Source: Saccharospirillaceae bacterium
GTDB taxonomy: Bacteria > Pseudomonadota > Gammaproteobacteria > Pseudomonadales > Oceanobacteraceae
Length of the DNA stretch: 64,000 bases
NCBI GenBank assembly: GCA_021208685.1
Contig: JAJOJJ010000016.1
Span: 1-64,000, forward strand
Direction: 5' to 3'
A program made the position numbers and the translations under genes. Positions 35,766 through 44,109 of this stretch are shown piece by piece (the stretch's first letter is position 1; the number at the start of each line of letters is the position of its first letter). The notes under the pieces are model-generated. The model was not told the DNA's origin, ran no database searches, and worked only from the letters and a program-made list of their open reading frames with translations.

Positions 35766-35831
35766 GGGTGCGTCATCCAAAGGCCAAGCATTATATAACA
35801 TTAATTTCCGGACGGTCATTACGTTTACCCC

Positions 35832-36488
35832 ATGATAGAACAGGAATCCTTGACCTACACCAACACTCACTTCGTTAAGAGCGCTGCGAAGCTGAGCCAG
35901 TGTCCGATGGATATTCTGCGGGAAGTTGCCTTTGCAGGCCGCTCGAACGCAGGAAAATCTAGTGCACTGAACAGGTTAACAGGTCACAAAAAACTGGCGC
36001 GTACGAGTAAAACCCCAGGGCGTACGCAGTTAATTAACTACTTCCGGATCGGCGAGTTGCCATTGGCGCTGGTCGATCTGCCCGGCTATGGCTTCGCCAA
36101 AGTGCCGTTGGCCGTGAAGAATGAATGGCAGCGTGAGCTGGATAATTATCTGCAGAACCGTGATGCATTGATTGGTCTGGTGCTGCTGATGGACATCCGC
36201 CATCCGCTGAAAGAATTTGACAATGCCATGATTCAGTGGGCGAAGCGTTCAGAAATGCCGCTGCATATTCTGCTGACCAAGGCCGATAAGCTCAAGCGAG
36301 GCCCGGCGCAGAGTGCTTTGCTGCAGGTGCGTAAAGCGGTTTCGTCATTGGGCAGTCTGGTCAGTGTGCAGACCTATTCATCATTGAATGGCGAAGGCAC
36401 TGACGAGTTGCAGAAACGTCTTAACAGCTGGCTGTTGCCGGTTGACGACGATCCGGCTCAGGGTGAGCAAGAAACAGCACCCGTCTGA
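35832..36488 (+). CDS. engB: Ribosome biogenesis GTPase EngB (YihA/YsxC)
   Basis: A 218-residue GTPase: G1 GRSNAGKSS, G2 region KTPGRTQ, G3 DLPGYG, G4 TKAD and G5 near YSS. EngB is essential for large ribosomal subunit assembly. ATG at 35832 gives an N-terminus of the usual length, with the family start FVKSAAKLSQCP. It is divergent from the cytochrome c gene pair. Confidence 0.97.
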   Translation: MIEQESLTYTNTHFVKSAAKLSQCPMDILREVAFAGRSNAGKSSALNRLTGHKKLARTSKTPGRTQLINYFRIGELPLALVDLPGYGFAKVPLAVKNEWQRELDNYLQNRDALIGLVLLMDIRHPLKEFDNAMIQWAKRSEMPLHILLTKADKLKRGPAQSALLQVRKAVSSLGSLVSVQTYSSLNGEGTDELQKRLNSWLLPVDDDPAQGEQETAPV

Positions 36489-36671
36489 TGCTCTGGCCAG
36501 CATGATGCTGGCTCCTGCCTTTTTCTGAGGCCGTCTGCGGCGGCTTTGGCTGGTGATACGACGATGTCCGTTCGTGATTGCTGCTTTGTATTACATCTCG
36601 TCTGTTCATAAGAAAATACAAACTCAAAATCCGTTTTTAACCGGCAAAGCAGAAATCTCTGGCTATAGTTT

Positions 36672-36833
36672 AATCATTCCTCCGGGAATGATGGCCAGAC
36701 GCAGGACTTCTCCGGATGTTTTTCAGGTCGTTCTTTCAGTAGTTTTTTCTTCGGTACTTTTTTCTTCGGTACTTCCCCAATGATCCGAAGTTGACCCGGT
36801 CGTTTGCCCCCAATGGCGACCGGGTCTTTTTTT
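36672..36833 (+). ncRNA. Candidate small RNA between engB and znuB
   Basis: A -10-like TATAGT at 36664 is followed at once by a perfect 5' hairpin (36673-36680 with 36685-36692) whose loop exposes CCTCCG, complementary to ribosome-binding sites. After about 100 single-stranded bases with two CTTCGG motifs, a perfect 10-bp stem plus seven T closes the unit. This is the layout of a Hfq-type regulatory RNA of about 160 nt. Alternatively the terminator belongs to the 3' UTR of engB. Confidence 0.35.
36793..36833 (+). terminator. Rightward intrinsic terminator before znuB
   Basis: A perfect 10-bp stem (GACCCGGTCG with CGACCGGGTC), 14-base loop and seven T. The T-run is only on the + strand, so it ends a transcript coming from engB or from the candidate small RNA. 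Confidence 0.9.
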
Positions 36834-36841
36834 GCCTGCCG

Positions 36842-37654
36842 TCAGGCTCTGCGCCGGTGATCCCGCAGGCTTTGCAATACCAGACTCAGCGCAAACAGGG
36901 TTGTCGCAGCGACAACGACGCTGGGGCCTGCTGGTGTGTCCCAGTGGAATGATGCCCACAAGCCTAACAGTACCGAGATAACGCCGGTTGTACTGGCCAG
37001 TAACACCATCTGTTCAGGCGTCCGTGCCAGGCTGCGGGCCGCCGCCGGGGGAATAATCAGCAGGGCGCTCACCAGTAATATCCCGACGACTTTCATGGCC
37101 AGTGCAACCAGCAAGGCCAGCAGCAGAATCAGCATCAGGTTCAGGCGCTGCACCGGATGGCCGTCTATGGCCGCAAGTTCCTGGCTGACGGTAATCGCCA
37201 GCAGGGCACGCCACTGCCAGAACAGCAGGGCTGCAATAAGAATGGCGGCCAGCAGAATCCAGACTACATCCATACGCTCTACCGCCAGCAGATCACCAAA
37301 CAGATACCCCATCAGATCGACGCGGATGCCCTGCGCCAGACTCAGTGTTACCAGACCAATGGCCAGAGTGCTGTGTGACACAATGCCAAGCAGTGTGTCG
37401 GACGACAGTCGTGAGCGGTTCTGCAATGGCAGCAGTAACAGCGCCAGCAGCAATGAGCCGAGCACCAGAGCCAGCGTCAGATGGATATCCGTGAGCACGC
37501 CGAAAGTAATGCCCAGTAAGGCACCGTGAGCGAGGGTGTCGCCGAAAAAGGCCATGCGCCGCCATACCACAAAACTGCCCAGCGGCCCGGCCACCAGAGC
37601 CAGAAGAATGCCCGCCATTAATGGCATCAGCCACCAGTAATCGAACAGATTCAC
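36842..37654 (-). CDS. znuB: Zinc ABC transporter permease ZnuB
   Basis: A 270-residue ABC-3 family permease with eight or nine membrane helices, AHGALLGITFGVL and the IPPAAARSLARTPEQM coupling segment. It forms the inner-membrane channel for Zn2+. GTG at 37654 overlaps the znuC stop (GTGA) and has AAGGAG. Confidence 0.95.
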   Translation of the reverse strand: MNLFDYWWLMPLMAGILLALVAGPLGSFVVWRRMAFFGDTLAHGALLGITFGVLTDIHLTLALVLGSLLLALLLLPLQNRSRLSSDTLLGIVSHSTLAIGLVTLSLAQGIRVDLMGYLFGDLLAVERMDVVWILLAAILIAALLFWQWRALLAITVSQELAAIDGHPVQRLNLMLILLLALLVALAMKVVGILLVSALLIIPPAAARSLARTPEQMVLLASTTGVISVLLGLWASFHWDTPAGPSVVVAATTLFALSLVLQSLRDHRRRA

Positions 37655-38439
37655 GGAATCTCCTTGCCGGGTGTACGGTGCTCAATATGACCGTCGGCAC
37701 AGTGCTGATGGTCGTGATGGTGGGTGTAGTGGGCGATGGGGTGCTGCTGTTTTCCCTGCTGCAGACGGGCACCAAATAATTGAATGTAAGCCGGATCAAG
37801 GGACACGGTATCCGGATGTCCGGAACAGCAGATATGGCCATTCAGGCAGATCACCTCATCGGTGGCGGCCATGACCAGATGCAGGTCGTGGGACACCATC
37901 AGTACCGCACAGCCAAGTTCATCCCGCAGTTGCGGTATCAGGCTGTACAGCTCCAGCTGGCCCTGTACATCGACCCCCTGCACCGGTTCGTCCAGCACCA
38001 GCAAATCGGGCCTGATCAATAATGCCCGGGCCAGTAATACCCGCTGCCATTCGCCGCCGGACAGGTCGTGTACCGACTGTTGCGCAAGAGGTTGAATGCT
38101 CAGACGGTTAAGCCAGTAGCGGATTTGTTCATCGCCGGCACCTCGTGCCAGTTGCAGAAAACCGGTAACGGTCAACGGCATGCGCTGATCCAGACTCAGG
38201 CGCTGCGGCATGTAGCCGATACGCAGACCGGCCCGGCGTGTGACGGTACCTGCATCAGGCTTTTCCAGCCCCAGCAGCACTTTAATTAACGTCGATTTGC
38301 CACAGCCGTTAGGGCCGATCAGGGTGATGATCTGACCCGTCTTAAGATTCAGACTGATGTCGTTAAGGACGGTTTTGTGCTGACGCACAAGCTGTAAGTG
38401 GCTGGCGCTGAGAATGGTGACGGCGCTGGCGTTGCTCAT
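37651..38439 (-). CDS. znuC: Zinc ABC transporter ATPase ZnuC
   Basis: A 262-residue ABC ATPase: Walker A GPNGCGKS, signature LSGGEWQR, Walker B LLVLDEPVQGVD and the switch His in VSHDLHLV. The C-terminal tail is very His-rich (HYTHHHDHQH), typical of zinc importers. ATG at 38439 has AGGA and overlaps the zur stop, so zur-znuC-znuB are one operon. Confidence 0.96.
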   Translation of the reverse strand: MSNASAVTILSASHLQLVRQHKTVLNDISLNLKTGQIITLIGPNGCGKSTLIKVLLGLEKPDAGTVTRRAGLRIGYMPQRLSLDQRMPLTVTGFLQLARGAGDEQIRYWLNRLSIQPLAQQSVHDLSGGEWQRVLLARALLIRPDLLVLDEPVQGVDVQGQLELYSLIPQLRDELGCAVLMVSHDLHLVMAATDEVICLNGHICCSGHPDTVSLDPAYIQLFGARLQQGKQQHPIAHYTHHHDHQHCADGHIEHRTPGKEIP

Positions 38440-38912
38440 GCGGCATCCTGACATCTTGGGCACAGGCCCATCAGTTCGGTCATTTGCTGCTCAACCCTGA
38501 CCCCCAGCATGGCTTCGGCCTGACGGGCAATTTTATTCACCTGTTCGGCATCCAGTTCCTGCGCTTCGCCACATTCACGGCAGACAAAAAAACAGCTGGG
38601 ATGCGCTTCGCCCGGATGGGTACAGCCAATAAAAGCATTCAGTGAGCTGATGCGGTGCACCAGGCCAAGATCAAGGAGAAAGTCGAGCGCGCGGTAGACC
38701 GTGGGCGGTGCCGAGTTAAAGCCTTCTTCTGCCAGTTTGGGCAGCAGGTCATAGGCCCCTACCGGCTTATGATTGGCCCATACCAGTTCCAGCACGCGCT
38801 GACGCACCGGCGTCAGACGAGCCCCCTGTTGTTCGCACAGGGCGCGGGCGCGGGCGACGGCGCTGTCGATACAAACGTGGTGATCATGGGCTTTGTAGAC
38901 GTTTTGGGCCAT
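38436..38912 (-). CDS. zur: Zinc uptake regulator Zur (Fur family)
   Basis: A 158-residue Fur-family repressor. It has the winged helix (RLTPVRQRVLELVWANHKPVGAYDLL, PPTVYRALDFL) and Cys pairs of the structural zinc site (CRECGE and CPRCQ). With zinc bound it represses zinc uptake genes. It heads the znuCB operon and is divergent from znuA, with a Zur box in the 61-base gap. Confidence 0.95.
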   Translation of the reverse strand: MAQNVYKAHDHHVCIDSAVARARALCEQQGARLTPVRQRVLELVWANHKPVGAYDLLPKLAEEGFNSAPPTVYRALDFLLDLGLVHRISSLNAFIGCTHPGEAHPSCFFVCRECGEAQELDAEQVNKIARQAEAMLGVRVEQQMTELMGLCPRCQDAA

Positions 38913-38928
38913 CGTCGCGCCTCGGAGA

Positions 38929-38949
38929 TTAGGTTATAATATTGCAATT
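38929..38949. promoter_or_regulatory. Zur box between zur and znuA
   Basis: GGTTATAATATTGC matches the core of the Zur operator, GTTATAATATAAC, including the central TTATAATAT. It lies in the shared divergent promoter, so one site can control both the znuA and the zur-znuCB transcripts. Confidence 0.8.
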
Positions 38950-38973
38950 CTACGACAGGAACGCCCCGATACA

Positions 38974-39804
38974 ATGAAGAATTTGCCGCTGTTGCTGATT
39001 TCACTGTTGCTGAGCCTGAGTCTGAGCGCCCGGGCGGCTCCCATCAGCCATGAGCCGCCGTATAACGTACTGGCCAGTGTCCATCCGCTGGCACTGATGG
39101 CGGCTTCTCTGGTAGAGGCTGAACACCTCAGTGTTTTACTGCCACCGGGTATGACGCCGCACGATTTTTCTCTGCGGCCATCGGATATTGACGTCATTCA
39201 GAGCGCCGATGTGATCATTTGGGCGGGGGCTCAGGCGGAGCCTTATCTCAGCGGTTTTGCCCGGCGCTGGCCGGATAAAATCTGGATTGATGTTTCAAGT
39301 CTGCGTGAAGAAGGGCAGCCGAACGATGCGCACTGGTGGTTTTCTCCGGCCATGATGGTGCGTGCCCAGCAGCAGCTGGCCAATGCCCTGGCGCTGCCTG
39401 CGGGTAACTTCGCCGTCGAGGTTGATGCCGCTTTACAGCGTGCCGATCAGTTGCTGACGCCGCTGCGCCATCGCGGTTTTTTTGTGTTTCACCGCGCTTA
39501 CGACCACTGGGTGCAGGCCATGCAGCTCAATCAGGTGGGTTCCTTTACTTTGTCGCCGGAGCAAAAACCCGGCCTTAAAACCCTGCAGCGTATGCGCGAC
39601 CAGCTCACCTCCGGAGAGGTCGTTTGTGTGTTCAGTGAACCGGAGTTTTCCCCCGCACTGGTGCAATCGGTGGTGCGTGGTTTAAACATCAAACAGGGTG
39701 AACTGGACCCGGTGGCCAGTCATATTTCGGTGACAAAGACGGGCTACCCTGACTTTATTCAGGATTTGTCCCGGCGATTTGCGGATTGTTTAACTCCGGA
39801 GTGA
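38974..39804 (+). CDS. znuA: Zinc-binding periplasmic protein ZnuA
   Basis: A 276-residue cluster-9 metal-binding protein. Signal peptide ends ARA. Candidate zinc ligands are His in SVHPLALMA, His in GMTPHDFSLRPSD and His in FVFHRAYDHW. The charged His-rich loop of many ZnuA proteins is absent, so this is the loopless form. It delivers Zn2+ to ZnuB/ZnuC. Confidence 0.94.
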   Translation: MKNLPLLLISLLLSLSLSARAAPISHEPPYNVLASVHPLALMAASLVEAEHLSVLLPPGMTPHDFSLRPSDIDVIQSADVIIWAGAQAEPYLSGFARRWPDKIWIDVSSLREEGQPNDAHWWFSPAMMVRAQQQLANALALPAGNFAVEVDAALQRADQLLTPLRHRGFFVFHRAYDHWVQAMQLNQVGSFTLSPEQKPGLKTLQRMRDQLTSGEVVCVFSEPEFSPALVQSVVRGLNIKQGELDPVASHISVTKTGYPDFIQDLSRRFADCLTPE

Positions 39805-39873
39805 TTTCTCCGGTCTGACGAAAAGCCCCGATCAGGCCAATCACCGTTGCGGACTTGCCATGGCCAGCACTTT

Positions 39874-39895
39874 GGGTCAGGTTAACCCCTGACCC
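39874..39895. repeat. GGGTCAGG/CCTGACCC hairpin element
   Basis: A perfect 8-bp stem with a six-base loop between znuA and egtB, flanked by CTTT on both sides. The GGGTCAG...CTGACCC core resembles REP-like intergenic hairpins associated with Y1-type transposases. It could also act as a weak terminator of znuA. Confidence 0.35.
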
Positions 39896-39916
39896 CTTTG
39901 CCACGGAGGTACGGAC

Positions 39917-41077
39917 ATGGAGCTTTACCAGCAGGTCCGGACACAGACTCTCGCACTGTGCCAGCCGCTGAATGCTGCCGATCACGAGTTACAGGCCGCC
40001 GAATTCACCAGTCCGCTGAAATGGCATCTGGCCCACACCAGCTGGTTCTTCGAAACCTTTCTGCTGATACCTCATCACCCTGATTATCAGGAATTTCACC
40101 CACTGTTCGGCCATCTGTTCAACAGCTATTACAACGGTATTGGTCAGCCTTATCCGCGTGCCCAGCGCGGTCTGTTATCCCGTCCCGCACTGGATGAGGT
40201 GCTGGCCTATCGGGTTCATGTTGATGAGACGATGCAGCCTTTGCTGACGGAGACCAGCCTGCAGCCACTGATCGAACTGGGGCTGAATCACGAACAGCAG
40301 CATCAGGAACTGATGCTCACCGACCTGCTGTATTGCTGGGCAAAGAATCCGCTGCAACCCGTGTATCAGCAGGCCACACACCATTCTGCAGAACAGACCA
40401 CGCTGAGCTGGCTGAACTTGCCGGAGGGCATTGCTGAGGTTGGCCACAGCGGTTCAGGCTTTGTCTTTGATAACGAAACCCCGCGCCACCGCCAGTGGCT
40501 GCAGGCCGGAGAAGTTGCCAGCCGCTTAGTCACCAATGCGGAATATCTGCAGTTTATTGAACAGGGCGGTTATCAGCAGCCGCAGTGGTGGCTGGCCGAT
40601 GGCTGGAGCTGGATCAGCCGCCTGCCACCGGAGGAGCGTCAGCCGCTGTACTGGTGCCAGCAACATAATGAATGGAGTGCTTACGGCCTGACCGGACGTC
40701 AGCCGCTTGATCCCCATGCGCCGCTTTGCCATATCAGTTTTTATGAAGCCGATGCCTACGCCCGCTGGGCCGGTGCGCGTCTGCCGACCGAAGCAGAATG
40801 GGAATGTGCTGCACGATTGTATCCGCAAGCGCTGCAGCAGCTGTTTGGTAGCCGCTGGCAGTGGACTGCCAGCCCATATCAGCCCTATCCGGGTTACCGC
40901 CCTGCTGCCGGCGCAGTGGGCGAATACAACGGCAAATTTATGTGCAACCAGATGGTGCTGCGTGGCAGTTCCTGCGCCACCCCTGCCGGTCACAGCCGCA
41001 CGACCTACCGTAACTTCTTTTATCCCCATGAGCGCTGGCAATTCACCGGCCTGCGCCTGGCCCGGGACAGCAATTAA
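39917..41077 (+). CDS. egtB: Ergothioneine biosynthesis protein EgtB
   Basis: A 386-residue non-haem iron sulfoxide synthase. The N-terminal DinB-like domain carries the iron ligands in [11 protein letters not shown] and [13 protein letters not shown]; the C-terminal FGE-sulfatase domain has [10 protein letters not shown] and YRNFFYP near its end. It joins a sulfur donor (gamma-glutamylcysteine or cysteine) to hercynine with O2. GGAGG precedes the ATG. egtD follows 41 bases downstream. Ovothiol synthase OvoA would be a single fused protein, so EgtB fits better. Confidence 0.93.
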   Translation: MELYQQVRTQTLALCQPLNAADHELQAAEFTSPLKWHLAHTSWFFETFLLIPHHPDYQEFHPLFGHLFNSYYNGIGQPYPRAQRGLLSRPALDEVLAYRVHVDETMQPLLTETSLQPLIELGLNHEQQHQELMLTDLLYCWAKNPLQPVYQQATHHSAEQTTLSWLNLPEGIAEVGHSGSGFVFDNETPRHRQWLQAGEVASRLVTNAEYLQFIEQGGYQQPQWWLADGWSWISRLPPEERQPLYWCQQHNEWSAYGLTGRQPLDPHAPLCHISFYEADAYARWAGARLPTEAEWECAARLYPQALQQLFGSRWQWTASPYQPYPGYRPAAGAVGEYNGKFMCNQMVLRGSSCATPAGHSRTTYRNFFYPHERWQFTGLRLARDSN

Positions 41078-41118
41078 CGCCAGTACACAACACTCACCGC
41101 CCCAACGGGAGAAAAAGG

Positions 41119-42081
41119 ATGAAACGACAGGCATTGCAGGTGTTCGATCAGTTACCCGCGCCGCTGGATCTGCGTGAAGAGGTTCTCAAAGGGCTGAACC
41201 AGCGGCAGAAAACCCTGCCAGCCAAGTTATTTTACGATGAGCGCGGCTCGCAGTTGTTCGAAGCCATTACCGCGCTGCCGGAATACTATCTGACCCGCAC
41301 TGAGATAGGCCTTCTGCGGCAGCATGGCGGTGAGATTGCACGCATCGTCGGGGCTGGCAGTGTGCTGCTGGAATACGGTGCCGGTGCCAGTCTTAAAATC
41401 CGTTTGCTGCTCGAAGCATTGCGTCCGGATTGCTATGTGCCGATGGACATCAGCCGCGAATTTTTACTCGCCGCCGCCCAGCGTCTGCTGGACGACTACG
41501 ACTGGCTCAGCATTTATGCTGCCTGTGTGGATTACAGTCAGCCACTCAGCCTGCCAAAACAGATTGAACAGGCCGGACGTAAACTCGGATTTTTCCCCGG
41601 CTCCAGTCTGGGGAATTTCACCCCGCCGGAAGCCCGGCAGTTTTTACAGCGCGTACGCCAGACGCTTGGACGTGGCAGCTATTTTCTGCTCGGTGTGGAT
41701 CTGGAAAAAGATGCCGGTGTACTCGAAGCTGCCTATAACGATCAGCAGGGCGTAACCGCCGCCTTTAATAAAAACATTCTGCGTCACCTGAACCAGACGC
41801 TGGGCGCTGGCTTTGATGAACAGCGTTTCCGCCATGAAGCGCGCTACAACACGGAACAGTCACGGATCGAAATGCATCTGATCAGTAACGTCGATCAGAT
41901 GATTCAGGTTGCCGGACGGCAGATTGCTCTGCGCAAAGGCGAAAGTATTCATACCGAAAATTCCTGCAAATACCGCCCGGATACCCTGCAGGACATGGCT
42001 CGCAGTGCCGGATTTGAATGCTGCAGGATATGGACGGACAAGCGGGATTATTTTGCGCTGGTGTTGCTGCAGGGTGTGTAA
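41119..42081 (+). CDS. egtD: L-histidine N-alpha-methyltransferase EgtD
   Basis: A 320-residue SAM-dependent methyltransferase. Visible features are KLFYDERGSQLFEAITALPEYYLTRTE at the N-terminus, LLEYGAGASLKI (SAM site), FFPGSSLGNFTPPEA and GVDLEKDAGVLEAAYND, all typical of EgtD. It trimethylates histidine to hercynine, the substrate of EgtB. No egtA, egtC or egtE neighbour is present, so C-S cleavage must use another lyase. Confidence 0.94.
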   Translation: MKRQALQVFDQLPAPLDLREEVLKGLNQRQKTLPAKLFYDERGSQLFEAITALPEYYLTRTEIGLLRQHGGEIARIVGAGSVLLEYGAGASLKIRLLLEALRPDCYVPMDISREFLLAAAQRLLDDYDWLSIYAACVDYSQPLSLPKQIEQAGRKLGFFPGSSLGNFTPPEARQFLQRVRQTLGRGSYFLLGVDLEKDAGVLEAAYNDQQGVTAAFNKNILRHLNQTLGAGFDEQRFRHEARYNTEQSRIEMHLISNVDQMIQVAGRQIALRKGESIHTENSCKYRPDTLQDMARSAGFECCRIWTDKRDYFALVLLQGV

Positions 42082-42100
42082 GCCTGCAAAGGCCTGTCGC

Positions 42101-42128
42101 TGGACAGGCACCGCAGGCCCGTTAGAAT
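42101..42128 (+). promoter_or_regulatory. Sigma-70 promoter for glmU
   Basis: TGGACA and TAGAAT with a 16-base spacer, 33 bases before the glmU start codon; five of six bases match the -35 consensus. Confidence 0.5.
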
Positions 42129-42160
42129 AGCCGCCACTATTTTCTGTGGATATTGCTGTT

Positions 42161-43525
42161 ATGACACTGGCCGTCGTTACTCTGGCTGCGGGCAAAGGCT
42201 CGCGTATGAAATCCGATCTGCCGAAGGTACTGCACCCGCTGGCAGGCCAGCCGATGCTGGCGCATGTCCTGCGCAGCGCCTCAACACTGCCGCAGGCGAA
42301 GCAGCATGTGGTGATTGGTCATGGTGCGGAAACGGTGCAGAACCGGATCACCGGCTTTGATGTGACCTGGGCGCTGCAACATGAGCAGAAAGGCACCGGT
42401 CATGCGGTAGCCATGGCGATGCCAGAGGTTGATCCGGCAGCAACCGTGCTGGTGCTGTATGGCGATGTGCCATTAATCCGCAGCGAAACCCTGCAGAAAC
42501 TGCTCAGCGAAACCCACGATGGCCATGCCCTGGCCCTGCTCACCGTCGAGCTTGCTGACCCGACCGGTTATGGCCGCATCGTGCGTGATGATGCCGATAA
42601 TATTCTCTCCATTGTTGAGCACAAAGACGCCAGCGATCTGCAGCGCAAAATCCGTGAGGTGAATACCGGCATTCTGGCCGTGTCAGCCGCGTTGCTGAAC
42701 GAGTGGTTACCAAAACTGTCCGCCAATAATGCTCAGGGCGAATATTACCTGACCGATGTGATCGCCATGGCCGTTGAACAGGGCGTGGCGGTACGGGCGA
42801 TTCATCCGCAGGACGAGTACGAAGTGCAGGGTGTGAATGACCGTCTGCAACTGGCGGATCTGGAGCGGGTGTACCAGCGTCGTCTGGCGGATCAGTTACT
42901 GCGTGACGGTGTTTCGCTGGCAGACCCGGCACGTATTGATATCCGGGGTTCTCTGACCGCTGGCAACGATGTCCGTATCGACGTTGGCTGTGTGTTCGAA
43001 GGTGATGTGGTGCTGGAAGATGGCGTGCAGGTTGGCCCGTACTGCGTGATCAAAAACAGCCGCATCGGTGCTGGCAGCGAAATCGAATGTTACTCCATGA
43101 TTGATCAGGCACTGGTGGCTGCTGACTGCCATGTCGGGCCATACGCGCGCCTGCGTCCGGGCGCGGATCTTCATAACGGTGCCAGAGTCGGTAACTTCTG
43201 CGAAGTGAAAAAATCGGTGATCGGTGAAGGCTCGAAAGTGAACCATCTCACCTATATCGGCGATGCGGAAATTGGTAAAGACGTCAACGTCGGCGCGGGT
43301 ACGATTACCTGCAACTATGACGGCGTGAACAAGTTTAAAACCGAAATCGGTGACAACGCCTTTATCGGTTCCAATTCCTCGCTGGTGGCACCGGCAAAAA
43401 TCGGTGCAGGTGCCACCGTTGCCGCAGGCTCTGTCATTACCAAAGAAGTGGCTGAAGGCGAGCTGGCCGTGGCGCGTGGCAAGCAGCGCAATGTTCAGGG
43501 CTGGACGCGGCCGGTTAAGCAGTAA
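42161..43525 (+). CDS. glmU: Bifunctional GlmU (GlcN-1-P acetyltransferase / GlcNAc-1-P uridyltransferase)
   Basis: A 454-residue enzyme. The N-terminal nucleotidyltransferase has LAAGKGSRMKSDLPKVLHPLAG and YGDVPLI; the C-terminal left-handed beta-helix has hexapeptide repeats (VRIDVGCVFEGDVVLEDG, GAGTITCNYDGVNKFKT). It makes UDP-GlcNAc for peptidoglycan and LPS, two steps after GlmS. I use the ATG at 42161; an in-frame start 15 bases earlier adds nothing conserved. Confidence 0.97.
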   Translation: MTLAVVTLAAGKGSRMKSDLPKVLHPLAGQPMLAHVLRSASTLPQAKQHVVIGHGAETVQNRITGFDVTWALQHEQKGTGHAVAMAMPEVDPAATVLVLYGDVPLIRSETLQKLLSETHDGHALALLTVELADPTGYGRIVRDDADNILSIVEHKDASDLQRKIREVNTGILAVSAALLNEWLPKLSANNAQGEYYLTDVIAMAVEQGVAVRAIHPQDEYEVQGVNDRLQLADLERVYQRRLADQLLRDGVSLADPARIDIRGSLTAGNDVRIDVGCVFEGDVVLEDGVQVGPYCVIKNSRIGAGSEIECYSMIDQALVAADCHVGPYARLRPGADLHNGARVGNFCEVKKSVIGEGSKVNHLTYIGDAEIGKDVNVGAGTITCNYDGVNKFKTEIGDNAFIGSNSSLVAPAKIGAGATVAAGSVITKEVAEGELAVARGKQRNVQGWTRPVKQ

Positions 43526-43570
43526 CTACCGCCGCAGGGGCCGCTATGGCTCCTGCGCTGTCAGCGTATC

Positions 43571-44014
43571 TCAGCGCGGAACGCGGCGGATGCGGCCGGT
43601 TTCGTCGATCGCCACATAGACAAATACGGCGTCAACCACCTTGCGGCGTTCGGCTTCGTTCGGGTTCTGTGTCCACACTTCGATGGCGATACGGATCGAC
43701 GATGTGCCGATATCCAGCAGGCGGGTGTAAAAGCAAACCGCCGCGCCGATGCGAATTGGCGACATAAACACCACCGACTCTAACGCAACGTTGGCAATCC
43801 GGCCCTGAGCCAGGCGGCTGGCAACGCTTTCGGCGGCGTGGTCCATTTGCGCGACCACCCAGCCACCGCTGATATCACCGTGTACGTTGGTTTCGCTGCG
43901 GGTTGGAATCAGACGCAGAGTCAGTTCGCCTTCCGGGGTGGGTGCGCAGTCTTCACGGACATCGTCAGAGGATTGCTCGTGGGAATGGTCGATGGCGTCC
44001 TTTATCGGATCCAT
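43571..44014 (-). CDS. Acyl-CoA thioesterase (YciA-like hotdog)
   Basis: A 147-residue hotdog-fold thioesterase: RLIPTRSETNVHGDISGGWV, the MDHAAESVAS helix and VALESVVFMSPIRIGAAV are the YciA/acyl-CoA hydrolase pattern. It hydrolyses short to long acyl-CoAs in the cytoplasm. It stands alone, convergent with glmU. Confidence 0.9.
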   Translation of the reverse strand: MDPIKDAIDHSHEQSSDDVREDCAPTPEGELTLRLIPTRSETNVHGDISGGWVVAQMDHAAESVASRLAQGRIANVALESVVFMSPIRIGAAVCFYTRLLDIGTSSIRIAIEVWTQNPNEAERRKVVDAVFVYVAIDETGRIRRVPR

Positions 44015-44109
44015 GGGGTTCTACCTGGTTGGAATTATTTTGTGCGGAGTGTACTGGTTTTCTGCCGCCAGCACATCCGCTGCCAATACGACTTTAGCGG
44101 CAGTCCGGA

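Larger units (their letters stand above)
36489..36841. other. Gene-free stretch with hairpin, repeat and terminator
   Basis: No convincing protein gene lies here. It contains TATAGT (36664-36669), a perfect 8-bp hairpin with a TCCG loop (36673-36692), a 15-bp direct repeat containing CTTCGGTACT (36735-36775) and a rightward intrinsic terminator (36793-36833). Confidence 0.6.

Noticed and set aside
36553-36783. 76-codon rightward ORF after engB
   Set aside because: The C-terminal FSSVLFSSVL comes from the nucleotide repeat, there is no ribosome site and it runs into the terminator region; better explained by a non-coding RNA.
39917-42081. Ovothiol or selenoneine pathway instead of ergothioneine
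   Set aside because: OvoA would be a single fused protein, and no SenB/SenC genes are present; separate EgtB and EgtD fit.
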